Assembly: GCA_030431075.1 (NCBI GenBank)
Contig: JAUIJR010000006.1
Coordinates: forward strand, 1-36,010
Source of the DNA: Polyangia bacterium
GTDB taxonomy: Bacteria > Myxococcota_A > Polyangia > Nannocystales > Nannocystaceae
Direction: 5' to 3'
Length of the DNA stretch: 36,010 nucleotides
The notes below the pieces were generated by a model. The model was given only the letters and a program-made list of their open reading frames with translations, did no database searches and was not told where the DNA came from. Shown here in pieces: positions 8,713-17,398 of the stretch. The translations under genes and the position numbers were made by a program. Numbering within the stretch: the first letter of the stretch is position 1; each line of letters opens with the position of its first letter.

Positions 8713-9591
8713 CTACTTGACCTTGCCCGCCGACCAGCGAAAGACGTAGGGGATGGTCTTGCAGCTCGCGCCCATCTTGTCGGCGTACTTCTTGGGCGGC
8801 GGCGGGATCTTCAGGGCCAAGAGCGCCGCTTTGACCTTCGCTTGATCCGGGGCCGCGGCCGAGCCGCCCTTGGCGAAGACCTTGGTCACGCGGCCGTCTT
8901 TGCAGACCTGGATGCGAAAGCGGTAGTCGCCGGGGAAGGCCTGCGCCGCGTAGGTGCCGACCTGCATGTTGTTGAGCGCCTTCATCACCGAGGTCGCCCA
9001 GGGGTCACCGTCTTTGGCGATCTCCGACCAGCCCTGCGGGTCGCCGAAGGGGTCGCCGCGCTCGGTGTCCGAGGTCGGAAGATCGTCGTAGGGGGTGTTC
9101 TTCTTGGTGTTCTTGTCGGCCTTCTTCGTGTCGTCCGGCTTGTCTTCCGGCTTCTCGGTGGCCTTTTTGGGCGTGATCTTTTTGGGCGTGATCTTGGTCG
9201 GCTCTTTTTTCTTTACGGCCGGCTCGGTCTCGGTCTTCGTGACCTCTTCTTGGACCGCTTCCTCTTCTTCGGGCGGCGGCTCCTCTTCGGGCGGCGGCTC
9301 TTCTTCGGGCTCGTCGCGGGCGACCGTCTCCTCGGTGATGATCTTCTCGTCCTCGGGGAACTCCTTGCCGATCTTCACCAGCGCGCCCGGGGTGAACTCG
9401 ATGTCCCAGAGATCCTCTTCGTCCTCGTTGGCGAGGGCCTCTGGGGCAAAGATGAAAAAGGCGACGAGCGCGCCGCACATCACCAGCATCCCCGTCAGCC
9501 CGCCAAAGAAGGCCAAAGGCGAGGAGAAGATGCCGCGGATCTCGCGCCAGATCGTCTCGAAAGGGGCGGTGAGGGCGGACAGGATGTTCAT
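8713..9591 (-). CDS. tonB: TonB-like energy transducer
   Basis: 292 residues from ATG 9591, whose ATGA overlaps the exbD stop; frames extending further upstream lie inside exbD and are unlikely. One membrane segment (about 26-48) follows a short cytoplasmic N-terminus. A long periplasmic spacer (about 55-185) is dominated by Glu/Pro, then Lys/Thr/Pro, with short tandem motifs such as EEEPPP and TPKKITPKK. The C-terminal domain (about 195-292) has the predicted mixed alpha/beta pattern and a VCKDGRVTKV core resembling TonB C-terminal domains. Two cysteines in the tail could form a disulfide. TonB proteins carry proton-motive energy from ExbBD to outer-membrane receptors; in myxobacteria similar proteins also serve gliding or secretion machines. 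The divergent C-terminus leaves the partner unknown. Confidence 0.82.
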   Translation of the reverse strand: MNILSALTAPFETIWREIRGIFSSPLAFFGGLTGMLVMCGALVAFFIFAPEALANEDEEDLWDIEFTPGALVKIGKEFPEDEKIITEETVARDEPEEEPPPEEEPPPEEEEAVQEEVTKTETEPAVKKKEPTKITPKKITPKKATEKPEDKPDDTKKADKNTKKNTPYDDLPTSDTERGDPFGDPQGWSEIAKDGDPWATSVMKALNNMQVGTYAAQAFPGDYRFRIQVCKDGRVTKVFAKGGSAAAPDQAKVKAALLALKIPPPPKKYADKMGASCKTIPYVFRWSAGKVK

Positions 9592-10034
9592 TTGGCTCCC
9601 AGACCCACCCGGGGATCGGTGATGAAGCCGACCTGGGTGACGCCAGCTTCCTTCAACGCAACGAGCACATCTACGACCTTTTCCATCTGGACGTTCGCGT
9701 CTCCTTGGATGAAGGCTTTTTTGTCCTCTTGCAACTTCGGGTTGGCTGCGAGCTCCTCCGTCCACTTCTCCTTGTCGGCCGCCAGGGGCAAAACGCCGAG
9801 GTAGACGTTGCCCTTGGCGTCGATGGAGATGACGGACTGGAGGAATTGCTCCTCGGTCAGCTCGTTGCCCTTGGCCTTGGGGATCTCGATGGGGAGCTTC
9901 TCTTTGCTCATCAGCGGCGTGGCCACCATGAACATGATCAGCAAGCAGAACATCACGTCGACCAAGCTGGTCACGTTGATCGCGGCCATCGGCTTGTCAC
10001 CGTCTTCTTGCAGTCCGTCGGCGATCAGAGACAT
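9588..10034 (-). CDS. exbD: ExbD/TolR-family motor subunit
   Basis: 148 residues with a short cytoplasmic N-terminus, one membrane helix (about 20-43) and a periplasmic domain. The helix contains the conserved aspartate at position 26 in NVTSLVDVMF, the proton-carrying residue of ExbD and TolR. The periplasmic part ends in the usual dimer-forming alpha/beta domain. With the ExbB homologue it forms the proton-driven motor that powers the downstream TonB-like protein, whose start overlaps this gene's stop (ATGA). The gene begins 79 bases after the exbB stop. Confidence 0.9.
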   Translation of the reverse strand: MSLIADGLQEDGDKPMAAINVTSLVDVMFCLLIMFMVATPLMSKEKLPIEIPKAKGNELTEEQFLQSVISIDAKGNVYLGVLPLAADKEKWTEELAANPKLQEDKKAFIQGDANVQMEKVVDVLVALKEAGVTQVGFITDPRVGLGAK

Positions 10035-10113
10035 GAGGGCGAAAGCGGGGCGAGGGGCTCGGCGGGCCAGCCCCCGAAGGAGGGCCCGGCCCAGGTCGTC
10101 CTGGGGGGTCGGC

Positions 10114-10854
<741 letters not shown>

Positions 10855-10863
10855 GGCCTGCGC

Positions 10864-10893
10864 AGGCTACACGTGGCCTGCGCCGATGGTCAA
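10864..10893 (-). promoter_or_regulatory. exbB promoter, near-consensus
   Basis: On the minus strand TTGACC (10893-10888) and TAGCCT (10869-10864) are separated by 18 bases, with TG directly before the -10. The -10 ends 9 bases before the GTG of exbB, so the transcript would start within 2-3 bases of the start codon. Confidence 0.6.
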
Positions 10894-10970
10894 TCGAGGC
10901 GCTGGCCGCCCTGGCCACCCCAAGACACGCCCGTGGGCGCACCACAAAGCGCTGGCATCGAGGGCCTGCC

Positions 10971-10979
10971 TGCTAGACT
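10971..10979 (+). promoter_or_regulatory. Extended -10 (TGCTAGACT) of the first lipoprotein gene
   Basis: TGC plus TAGACT ends 6 bases before the ATG at 10986, which places the expected transcription start at or next to the start codon. No ribosome-binding sequence and no clear -35 is present. It is one of four identical TGCTAG placements in the window. Confidence 0.5.
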
Positions 10980-10985
10980 GCGACG

Positions 10986-11603
10986 ATGCCGCGCGCTCGC
11001 GAGGCCGACCCCCGTCGGGGCCTAGCCCTTGGGGCTGGACTGGGATTTACATTCCTCGCCCTCGCCGCCTGCGCCGAGCCGGCCGGCATCGTCGAGATCG
11101 ACTGGGCCTTCGTCGACCGCAACGCCGCGGCGATCTTCCCCGGCGGTCCGATCTTGGAGACCCCGGACACCTGCGCCTTGTCGGGACGCGACAGCCAAGG
11201 CACCCGCGACTACGCCTTGCAGGTGCGCCTGATCGCCCGCGAAGAGATCTGCGGCGGTGAGAGCGAGACCGGCGAGACCGGCGAGACCAGCGACGAGAGC
11301 TGCATCGTGCGCGAGGCCTACTTCGGCTGTGACCGCGCGCGCGGTGCTCTGACCGACGTGCCCCCCTCGGACGCCCCCTACATCTTCGAGCTCGAGGTCT
11401 GGGCGACTCCGGCGGGTGAAAGCGCGCCGGGCTTCGCCATCGACCCCGCCTGCATCGCCGTCCCCGGGCCGCGCACCCGCCGGGTGGAAGCCGGCCGCAT
11501 CACGGACCTGGCGGTCTACCAATTGGTCGCCAACGCCATCGATCTGGACGATCCGGTCTCCGGCGGCCTCGATCTCGTCGGCTGCCGACTCGGCGGCGGG
11601 TGA
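10986..11603 (+). CDS. Secreted lipoprotein of unknown function (paralogue of the next gene)
   Basis: 205 residues. The signal peptide ends FLALAAC with Cys29 as the lipid anchor. The mature part begins with a short beta-rich module (EIDWAF..., then a Cys and a pattern ending VRLIAREEIC) that resembles the first module of the following lipoprotein. An acidic SETGETGET stretch near residue 95 may be a small repeat. Several cysteines suggest disulfides and an exposed location. No enzyme motif is visible. It starts at an extended -10 promoter with almost no leader. The next gene has its own TGCTAG element, so the pair may be transcribed independently. Confidence 0.8.
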   Translation: MPRAREADPRRGLALGAGLGFTFLALAACAEPAGIVEIDWAFVDRNAAAIFPGGPILETPDTCALSGRDSQGTRDYALQVRLIAREEICGGESETGETGETSDESCIVREAYFGCDRARGALTDVPPSDAPYIFELEVWATPAGESAPGFAIDPACIAVPGPRTRRVEAGRITDLAVYQLVANAIDLDDPVSGGLDLVGCRLGGG

Positions 11604-11634
11604 CCCTAGAGCCCTGGATTTGTCCGCACGGGGC

Positions 11635-11643
11635 TGCTAGACC
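11635..11643 (+). promoter_or_regulatory. Extended -10 (TGCTAGACC) of the second lipoprotein gene
   Basis: TGC plus TAGACC ends 7 bases before ATG 11651 (4 before the alternative GTG 11648). It follows the previous stop codon by about 30 bases. The spacing matches the other TGCTAG elements. Confidence 0.45.
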
Positions 11644-11650
11644 CCGCGTG

Positions 11651-13165
11651 ATGCGGCGCCGCCCTCATCTCGCCGGGGCTCGGGCCCGCGGCGCCACGGC
11701 CTGGCTGGCGAGTTTGGTCGCCATGGCCGCCGGCTGCAGCGAGCCGCCCAGCTTCGAGCTGCGCTGGTCGATCGCCGAGAGCTTCGAGCTGCTCGGTGAC
11801 GCCCGCACTCCCGAGTCGCAAGCCGAGTGCACCGCACGTGGCATCGACGGCGTCCGGGTCGTGACCACCCAAGGCGGGCTGACGATCGACAGCCGTGAGT
11901 TCGACTGTTTCGTCGACGGGCTCGCCCCCGGCCCCACGCTCGAAGCCGGCCGCTACCTCGTCGAAGTCATGGGGCTGCGCCGCACGCAAACGCCGTGGAG
12001 CTGCCAACTGGATTCCACCTACATCGGTGATCCGAACTGCACGGGTGGCCTCGGCTGCGCCTGCGACGAAGAGGGTCTGTGCGACGAGGGCCTCAGCTGC
12101 GCCAGTCAGCTCCAGTCGACGGCCGATGGCGTCGAGATTCTCGGCCGCTTTTGCGAGGCCTGCACCGCGCGCAGCAGCTTCGTGATCGAGATCGGCGGCG
12201 AGCGCCCCGAGCTCGACGCCCCTTTGATCTCCCCCCTCGAGTGCGACGACGGCATCGACAACGATGGCGACGGGCTGACCGACAGCCTCGACCCCGCCTG
12301 CGCCCGCGATCCCTCGCGCGGCGAGAGCTCCGATCTCGACGACACGACGATCGCCCTTCAGGTCTCCTTTTTGGGGGGCAACAACGCCGCCGACTGCATC
12401 CCGGGCACCAACCAAGCCGCGCCATTGGGGGTCAGTACGATCCGCACGCGCTTGACGGGGAACGGGGTCGACGAGGTCCGCGACGACATCTGCCAGCGCG
12501 CCTTGCCCCTGCAGTTGTTCGAGTTGGCCCCCGGCGACTACCAAGTCGAGGTGACCGGCATGGGCAACGACGGCGCCGGTGGCCTCGAGGCCCGGACCCT
12601 CAGCGAGACCCTCGATCTCTCGGTCGGCGAGCTGGGCGGCTTTTTGGCCGCGACGGTGGACTTCGCCGGCGAAGAATTTCTCGAGCCGGTCACCGGGACC
12701 GTCGGTGGACTTCCCCGCTTCGTCTTCGAGGTCCCGGGCGCGTCCACCATGGCCCGCGGCTGCAGTCCTTCGAACAACTCGAGCAGCCCCCTGGAGATCG
12801 ACGAGGTCGACCTCACCGTCCTCGACATCGACGGACAGGCGGTGGACCCAGCCACCCTCGCTTTCCCGGGCGCGAGCGCGGTCGGCGATGTCTCGCGCCT
12901 GGCCTGCCCGAACACGGGCCTCGAAAGCAGCGTGCTGAACTGGGGCAGCTACGCGCTGTCGATCGAAGGGCGCGTGGGGACCGAGGTCTGTTTTCGCACC
13001 GCCGACCCCGTCGACGTCCTGCCGAGCTTTCCCGACGCCATCCAACTCCAGCGCGTCCTCGTCGACGGCCAGCCCCCCGCCGGATGTGAGGACTGCAGCG
13101 TCGACGCCGACTGCACCAACCCCGAGTTCCCTCGCTGCAGCGCCGGTCTGTGCCTCCTCCCCTGA
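11651..13165 (+). CDS. Multi-module secreted lipoprotein of unknown function
   Basis: 504 residues from ATG 11651; an in-frame start 17 codons upstream would precede the promoter-like element and spoil the signal. The signal ends LVAMAAGC with Cys29 lipidated. Three similar beta-rich modules follow, roughly residues 30-110, 225-330 and 345-465. Each has a Cys early on, a middle Cys and a closing pattern such as GRYLVEVMG, GDYQVEVTG or GSYALSIEG, suggesting repeated immunoglobulin-like or carboxypeptidase-regulatory-like folds. Between modules 1 and 2 lie a Cys-rich patch and CDDGIDNDGDGLTD, a calcium-binding DxDxDG-type motif common in myxobacterial surface proteins. The tail is another Cys-rich patch (CEDCSVDADC...). 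The likely role is surface display or adhesion; no catalytic motif is seen. Confidence 0.82.
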   Translation: MRRRPHLAGARARGATAWLASLVAMAAGCSEPPSFELRWSIAESFELLGDARTPESQAECTARGIDGVRVVTTQGGLTIDSREFDCFVDGLAPGPTLEAGRYLVEVMGLRRTQTPWSCQLDSTYIGDPNCTGGLGCACDEEGLCDEGLSCASQLQSTADGVEILGRFCEACTARSSFVIEIGGERPELDAPLISPLECDDGIDNDGDGLTDSLDPACARDPSRGESSDLDDTTIALQVSFLGGNNAADCIPGTNQAAPLGVSTIRTRLTGNGVDEVRDDICQRALPLQLFELAPGDYQVEVTGMGNDGAGGLEARTLSETLDLSVGELGGFLAATVDFAGEEFLEPVTGTVGGLPRFVFEVPGASTMARGCSPSNNSSSPLEIDEVDLTVLDIDGQAVDPATLAFPGASAVGDVSRLACPNTGLESSVLNWGSYALSIEGRVGTEVCFRTADPVDVLPSFPDAIQLQRVLVDGQPPAGCEDCSVDADCTNPEFPRCSAGLCLLP

Positions 13166-13177
13166 GCGGGGGAGGCA
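13151..13177 (+). terminator. Hairpin overlapping the lipoprotein stop codon
   Basis: TGCCTCC (13151-13157) pairs with GGAGGCA (13171-13177), extended by a C/G run with one bulged T; the stop codon (13163-13165) sits in the loop. No U-run follows, so termination is plausible but not certain. Confidence 0.4.
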
Positions 13178-13190
13178 CCCCCGCACGGTC

Positions 13191-13199
13191 TGCTAGCAT
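13191..13199 (+). promoter_or_regulatory. Extended -10 (TGCTAGCAT) of the 250-residue unknown gene
   Basis: TGC plus TAGCAT ends 6 bases before the GTG start at 13206. No ribosome site intervenes. The arrangement is the same as at 10971 and 25373. Confidence 0.5.
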
Positions 13200-13205
13200 C
13201 CGCCG

Positions 13206-13958
13206 GTGAGCAAGGATCCCGGGCCAGGCGACGAGGCGAAGCCGGCACAAGGCGCCGGATCATCGCGACGCGTGCGGCGTGGCCAGACCCCGGCGAGCTC
13301 GCCGATCCCCGAGGTCTACGAAGACCCGATCGCGCGCCAGATCGATCCGGAGGCCTTCTCGGCTTTCGAGCAGCGCCTCGATGCCTTTGCCCACCGCCGC
13401 TTTGGCCCGCTGCTGCCCGGCCTCGGGAAGGCATTTTTCAAGGGGGCGAGCCGCGACGAGGTCCGCGAGCCCGGCTTGCAGACGGCCTTTCGAAACTGGG
13501 TGATGTACGGCTTTCGCGACGAAGCAGGCCTGCGCATCGTGGACATGTTCGCGGCGGCCGGCCTGCACGGCGAGCCGGAGATCGGCCGAGCGGTCAACGC
13601 CGCGCGTCAAAGTCGCTTCGCCGTCGCCGCCGTCGAGACGCGCGACGAAGCGACGCAGCAGATGCGCGTCGGTGATCTGCTGCGCGAAGAGAGCTTCACC
13701 TACCTCGACAAGAACACCTTCGTGCACGCCCAAGCCGAAGACCTCTTGTGCGGCTGGGTCTTCCCCTCGGGGGTCTTGTGGCGCCCGATCGGCCTTTGCA
13801 CCCGCGTGCCCAAAGTCGCGGCCACGGCCGTGCGCCAGGCGATGGGCGAGCTGGCCGCAGCCGAGGCCATGGCCTTCCCCGAGCTGGCCGAGCGCCGCTC
13901 GATGAAGCTCTTTTGGCTGGTCTACCGCGCCGCCTTGCTGGCCCCGACGCGAAGCTGA
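13206..13958 (+). CDS. Cytosolic protein of unknown function
   Basis: 250 residues from GTG 13206, a start fixed by the promoter element 6 bases upstream. The first 40 residues are polar and probably disordered (Ser, Arg, Pro). The rest looks like a compact, mainly helical soluble domain with aromatic-rich segments (for example FRNWVMYGFRDEAGLRIVDMFAA, here given only as a landmark near residue 97-119). There is no signal peptide, membrane segment or known catalytic motif. I do not recognise the family. It stands alone between the lipoproteins and a convergent hydrolase gene that ends 20 bases away. Confidence 0.72.
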   Translation: MSKDPGPGDEAKPAQGAGSSRRVRRGQTPASSPIPEVYEDPIARQIDPEAFSAFEQRLDAFAHRRFGPLLPGLGKAFFKGASRDEVREPGLQTAFRNWVMYGFRDEAGLRIVDMFAAAGLHGEPEIGRAVNAARQSRFAVAAVETRDEATQQMRVGDLLREESFTYLDKNTFVHAQAEDLLCGWVFPSGVLWRPIGLCTRVPKVAATAVRQAMGELAAAEAMAFPELAERRSMKLFWLVYRAALLAPTRS

Positions 13959-13978
13959 ACTCGGCTGGCCGGTCGCCC

Positions 13979-15136
13979 TCAAAGGGCCGCGGCCAGGCGA
14001 TGAAAGTCGCGGCGCAGCGCCTTGATCGCGTCGCCCTCGCGTGTCGGGTGCACGCGATTGCTCAGCAGGACGTAGATCGCCTCGGCGTCGGGATCGATCC
14101 ACAAGCTCGTGCCCGTAAAACCCAGGTGGCCGACGGCACGGGGGCCGAGCGCACCGCCGGTACTTCCGCTGCCATCGGGGCATTGGCCGTCCCAGCCGAC
14201 GCGGCGCACCCTCGACTCGCGCGGGCGCCAAAACAGATCTCGAGTCGCGGCGTCGATGCCCAGCCCCTCGCCCGCCAACCACGCCCGCGCGATCGTACCG
14301 ACCGCCTCGGCGTGCCCGAACAGTCCGGCGTGCCCGGCCACCCCGTCGAGGACCACGCAGTTGTCGTCGTGGACCCGACCGTGGGCGAGCTTTTCTTCGG
14401 CGCGAATCTCGAAGTGCGAGGGCACTGCTTCGGCGTGCAAGCCGGCGTCGTAGACCTCGGTGGGCGCGAGCTGGGTCTCGAACTCGGCCGCGAGCCACGC
14501 CTCGCGCGAGATCCTTCGGTAGGCGAGCTGCGAGAAGCGTCCGCCCTGTCGCCGATCGTGCGAGAGATCCAGGTACTGCGGACGCGCGACGCGTTGCTCG
14601 AAGAGGGTGTCGAGCGGCGCCCCGAGCTCTCGCTCGAGCCAGGCCCCGAGCAAGATGAAGCCGAGGTCGCTGTAGAGAGTCTCGTCGCGCGGCGACCCAC
14701 GCCGCGGGGTCCCCAGCAGGTCCGCCATCAAGGCCTCGACCTCGCCGGGCGCCCGCCCGCGAAAGAACTCGCGATGCGCCTCGAGGCCCGCGCGATGCTC
14801 GAGCAGGTCGATGATCCGCGCATCCGGACAGGCGCGATCGAAGGGCGCGGGCAAGGGCGCTTCGAGGTCCACGCGCCCAGCCGCGACCTCCTGCGCGATC
14901 AAGGTCGTCGTGCTCAGCACCTTGGTCAGCGAGGCGAGGTCGTAGATCGTCTCGCGCATGACCGGCGCGCGCAGGGCCCGTCCACTGTCGGGATGCGTGG
15001 CCAAGACGCCGTGCGCTTCGTGGTAGGGCGTCGAGCCCGCCTTGTGCACCCAGGCGACGCAGCCGGGAAACACGCCGTCGCGCGCGGCGCATTCGAGTGC
15101 ATCGAAGAGCGCTTGTCGGGCATCGCTCGCGGCCAT
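13979..15136 (-). CDS. Serine hydrolase of the beta-lactamase/penicillin-binding fold
   Basis: 385 residues. The nucleophile motif SLTK is at 69-72, the second motif is YSD (155-157; Tyr as in class C enzymes and esterases) and the third, normally KTG or HxG, is HLGFTGTS (337-344). There is no signal peptide, so it should be cytosolic. Such proteins include carboxylesterases, D-aminopeptidases and transpeptidase-like amidases; few are true beta-lactamases. The start is ATG 15136, with AAGG about 17 nt upstream. It diverges from pyrF with only 45 bases between the two starts, so their promoters overlap. Exact substrate unknown. Confidence 0.85.
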   Translation of the reverse strand: MAASDARQALFDALECAARDGVFPGCVAWVHKAGSTPYHEAHGVLATHPDSGRALRAPVMRETIYDLASLTKVLSTTTLIAQEVAAGRVDLEAPLPAPFDRACPDARIIDLLEHRAGLEAHREFFRGRAPGEVEALMADLLGTPRRGSPRDETLYSDLGFILLGAWLERELGAPLDTLFEQRVARPQYLDLSHDRRQGGRFSQLAYRRISREAWLAAEFETQLAPTEVYDAGLHAEAVPSHFEIRAEEKLAHGRVHDDNCVVLDGVAGHAGLFGHAEAVGTIARAWLAGEGLGIDAATRDLFWRPRESRVRRVGWDGQCPDGSGSTGGALGPRAVGHLGFTGTSLWIDPDAEAIYVLLSNRVHPTREGDAIKALRRDFHRLAAAL

Positions 15137-15146
15137 GGACCCCAGC

Positions 15147-15176
15147 TTGCCTTTTCGCGGAGCCCTGCGCTACGAA
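15147..15176 (+). promoter_or_regulatory. Candidate pyrF promoter
   Basis: TTGCCT (15147-15152) and TACGAA (15171-15176) are 18 bases apart, and the -10 ends 5 bases before the pyrF ATG. This again gives little or no leader, matching the exbB promoter in spacing. Confidence 0.4.
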
Positions 15177-15181
15177 GCGCC

Positions 15182-15889
15182 ATGTCTTCGGATCGCGCCC
15201 GCAGCTCCCTGATCGTCGCCTTGGATGTACCGGATGCGGACGCAGCGCTGGCTTTGGCGGGGACCTTGGCCGGACACGTCGGGATGCTCAAGATCGGCCT
15301 CGAGCTCTTCGTGGCCGAGGGCCCCTCGATCGTGCAGCGGGTCAAAGCGGCCCACCCCGAACTGGGGATCTTCTTGGACCTCAAGCTCCACGACATCCCC
15401 AACACCATGGCCGGCGCGATCACGAGCGCGCGCAAGCTGGGCGCCGACCTGATCACCGTTCACGCGGGCTCGGGCGTCGAGCACCTCCGCGCCTGCGTCG
15501 AGGCGGCGGGTGACGAGCTGGGCGTGCTCGCGGTGACCGTGCTGACCAGCCAAGACGCCGCGGCCTGCCAACAAGCCGGCCACACCCGCCCGGTCTCCGA
15601 GATCGTCGGCATGCGCGTCGACGCGGCCCGCGAGGCGGGATGCGCCGGCATCGTGTGCAGCGGCCAAGAGCTCCTGAGCCTGCGCGAACGCGCGGGCAGC
15701 CTCTACAAAGTCGTGCCCGGGATCCGCCCCGCCGGCGCCGCCGTCGGCGATCAAAAACGCGTGATGACGCCCGCCCGAGCGATCGGCGACGGCGCGACCC
15801 ACCTCGTCGTCGGCCGACCGATCCGCAACGCGGAGGATCCCGCCGCCGCCGCCGATGCGATCGTGGCCGAGATCGACGGCGCGCTGTAG
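15182..15889 (+). CDS. pyrF: Orotidine 5'-phosphate decarboxylase
   Basis: 235 residues, the usual size for the short bacterial family. It decarboxylates OMP to UMP, the last step of pyrimidine synthesis, in the cytosol. The substrate and catalytic residues are visible: VALDVPD (12-18), Lys37 in KIGLELF, and the catalytic [11 protein letters not shown] stretch (65-75) with the Asp66-Lys68-Asp71 triad. The phosphate-gripping motifs VVPGIRP and VVGRPI lie in the last third. The frame is open for hundreds of codons upstream, but homology begins at ATG 15182, which also fits a promoter just upstream. No other pyr gene is in the window. Confidence 0.95.
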   Translation: MSSDRARSSLIVALDVPDADAALALAGTLAGHVGMLKIGLELFVAEGPSIVQRVKAAHPELGIFLDLKLHDIPNTMAGAITSARKLGADLITVHAGSGVEHLRACVEAAGDELGVLAVTVLTSQDAAACQQAGHTRPVSEIVGMRVDAAREAGCAGIVCSGQELLSLRERAGSLYKVVPGIRPAGAAVGDQKRVMTPARAIGDGATHLVVGRPIRNAEDPAAAADAIVAEIDGAL

Positions 15890-15924
15890 ACGAGCCCCCG
15901 TCGAAGACTTGTATGCTCGCGGGG

Positions 15925-16899
15925 ATGCATTCTCCGCGAATCGCCGCCGCCTGTCTTGCCCTCGTCTTGCTCCCCGCGTGCGCCGACGACGGCAACAACG
16001 CGGAGGACGCCGGCACCGAGACCGAATCGACGACGACGAGCAGCGAGAGCGCGACCAGCGAAACCGAGAGTTCCACCAGCGAAACCGAAAGCTCGACCAC
16101 CGGTGACGGTGATGGCGACGGCGACGGCGACGGCGATGGTGACGGTGATGGCGATGGTGATGGCGACGGTGATGGTGATGGCGACGGTGATGGTGATGGC
16201 GACGGTGATGGTGATGGTGATGGTGATGGTGACGGCGACGGCGATGGTGATGGTGACGGCGATGGTGATGGTGACGGCGACGGCGACGGTGATGGTGATG
16301 GTGACGGCGACGGCGACGGTGATGGTGATGGTGACGGTGACGGCGACGGTGATGGTGATGGTGACGGCGATGGCGACGGCGACGGTGATGGCGATGGCGC
16401 GGCCAACTGCACGGCCACCCATGTCCTGGAGATCGACGCCAACGCGGCAACGCCCTCAGACCAGTGGGGGTGCTTCAACCCGGCCATCCCGGGCGAGACC
16501 CTGGTGTGCGGCGCGACCTCCGACTCGGGCTTCGGCACGGCGAGCTTCCCCGTGCAGATCCCTTGCGACGACGATTGGCACGTGTGGGCCCGCGCGCGAG
16601 ACGATGGTCCTGGCGACGCCATGACGGTCTCGATCGATGGCGGCGCCAACGAGCTGTGGGACTTCGACTGCTCGAACGCCGCCGGCCTCAGCTGGCACTG
16701 GACCCACCTGAACTTCGGCGATCTCGGCGTGCTGTGCGAGACCGGCATGAGCAACTGGGAGGTCCTCAGCTGGTCCGCCGGTCCCCACACCGTGCTCTTG
16801 CGTGGCGCCAACACGAGCAACACCGTCTCGCCCTACGTCTCGGGGCTCGTCGTCACCAACGACGCCAGCTACGTCCCGACGGGCCCCGCCTTCGACTGA
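15925..16899 (+). CDS. Surface lipoprotein with Gly-Asp repeat stalk and C-terminal jelly-roll-like domain
   Basis: 324 residues from ATG 15925 (an in-frame ATG at 15913 is possible). A short signal ends LVLLPAC, with Cys19 lipidated. A Ser/Thr/Glu stalk (about 20-59) is followed by 99 codons of alternating Gly and Asp (60-158), then a roughly 165-residue globular domain with several cysteines and tryptophans and a beta-sandwich look ([21 protein letters not shown] as a landmark), reminiscent of carbohydrate-binding modules. The Gly-Asp run is very acidic and flexible and may bind calcium or act as a spacer. This layout is common in Nannocystales lipoproteins. TATGCT at 15912-15917 could be a -10, again very close to the start. 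The function of the tip domain is unknown. Confidence 0.85.
   Translation: MHSPRIAAACLALVLLPACADDGNNAEDAGTETESTTTSSESATSETESSTSETESSTTGDGDGDGDGDGDGDGDGDGDGDGDGDGDGDGDGDGDGDGDGDGDGDGDGDGDGDGDGDGDGDGDGDGDGDGDGDGDGDGDGDGDGDGDGDGDGDGDGDGAANCTATHVLEIDANAATPSDQWGCFNPAIPGETLVCGATSDSGFGTASFPVQIPCDDDWHVWARARDDGPGDAMTVSIDGGANELWDFDCSNAAGLSWHWTHLNFGDLGVLCETGMSNWEVLSWSAGPHTVLLRGANTSNTVSPYVSGLVVTNDASYVPTGPAFD
16102..16398 (+). repeat. Hexanucleotide GGYGAY repeat with 18-nt and 30-nt higher-order units
   Basis: 99 codons encode Gly-(Asp-Gly)49. Synonymous choices make layered repeats. A 18-nt unit of six codons (gac ggt gat ggt gat ggc) recurs at 16165, 16183 and 16201. A 30-nt unit of ten codons recurs at 16261, 16291, 16321 and 16351: the first two copies are identical, the third differs at one base and the fourth at two. 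This pattern is expected from recent tandem duplication inside the tract. Length changes in multiples of 6, 18 or 30 keep the frame. Confidence 0.95.
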
Positions 16900-16912
16900 G
16901 GCTTCGGCCCAC

Positions 16913-17314
16913 TCAGTCGGCCAAGGCCAACCATCCACACAGGCCGCTCGCAGCCACGAGCACGAGCCAAGTGCTCATCGCCGAGACGGCGCGTCCGATC
17001 TTCTCGCCGGTGTCGAGTTCACACTTGCCGCGATAGGTCAGGGCGTGCAGCAAACGCGCCGCGAGTAGGGTCGAGGCCAAGGCGTGCAGCCATGCGGCAC
17101 TCAGCCCTTGCAACTCGAGCAAAGCGAAACAGACCAGGAGCATCGGGACGTACTCGGTGAAGTTGCCGAAGGCCCGAATCCGCGTGGCCAAGGCAAGGTC
17201 GTCTCCGTCGCCGTAGGGGACGTCGATCGCCCCCCGCCGCATGGGCACGCGTATGGACAAGACGGCCATCAAAAGGCCGAAAAGGGCCGCGTAGGTGAGC
17301 GTAGTGGGGACCAT
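16913..17314 (-). CDS. MAPEG-family membrane protein
   Basis: 133 residues, the normal size for bacterial MAPEG proteins, from ATG 17314 (a longer frame would add basic, non-membrane sequence). Four hydrophobic segments are visible, with the family signature RIRAFGNFTEYVPMLLV after the first loop. MAPEG relatives include glutathione transferases and peroxidases of membranes; YecN-like bacterial members are uncharacterised. Stop codons of this gene and the Gly-Asp lipoprotein are 14 bases apart, convergent. It diverges from a LysR-type regulator with about 80 bases between starts, the standard arrangement for a regulator and its target. Confidence 0.88.
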   Translation of the reverse strand: MVPTTLTYAALFGLLMAVLSIRVPMRRGAIDVPYGDGDDLALATRIRAFGNFTEYVPMLLVCFALLELQGLSAAWLHALASTLLAARLLHALTYRGKCELDTGEKIGRAVSAMSTWLVLVAASGLCGWLALAD

Positions 17315-17359
17315 CGGGGATGCCTGGGCGAAGCGCCTCCTCGGTTTTGCCCATTTCTG

Positions 17360-17398
17360 ATGCGCATGCAAATCATAGATGACATGCTTCTGGCGCAT
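17360..17398. promoter_or_regulatory. Candidate LysR operator
   Basis: Two nested inverted repeats lie between the divergent genes: GCATG (17364-17368) with CATGC (17383-17387), and ATGCGC (17360-17365) with GCGCAT (17393-17398). The inner pair fits the dyad geometry of LysR-type sites (T-N11-A-like). The outer arm covers the regulator's probable start, which would allow autorepression. Confidence 0.45.

Noticed and set aside
9592-9765. 58-residue N-terminal extension of the TonB-like protein
   Set aside because: It overlaps exbD in another frame; the ATGA junction and the membrane segment support ATG 9591.
13748-15181. Upstream extension of the pyrF frame
   Set aside because: It runs antisense to the serine hydrolase gene, and pyrF homology begins at ATG 15182.
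16102-16398. CRISPR-like regular repeat
   Set aside because: There are no unique spacers; the period is 6 nt and the tract is in frame within a gene.
15170-16823. His-rich, Ser-Pro and Val-Thr/Ile-Thr repeat proteins antisense to the Gly-Asp tract
   Set aside because: These are reading-frame images of the GGYGAY repeat; the plus-strand frame has a lipoprotein signal and a folded C-terminal domain.
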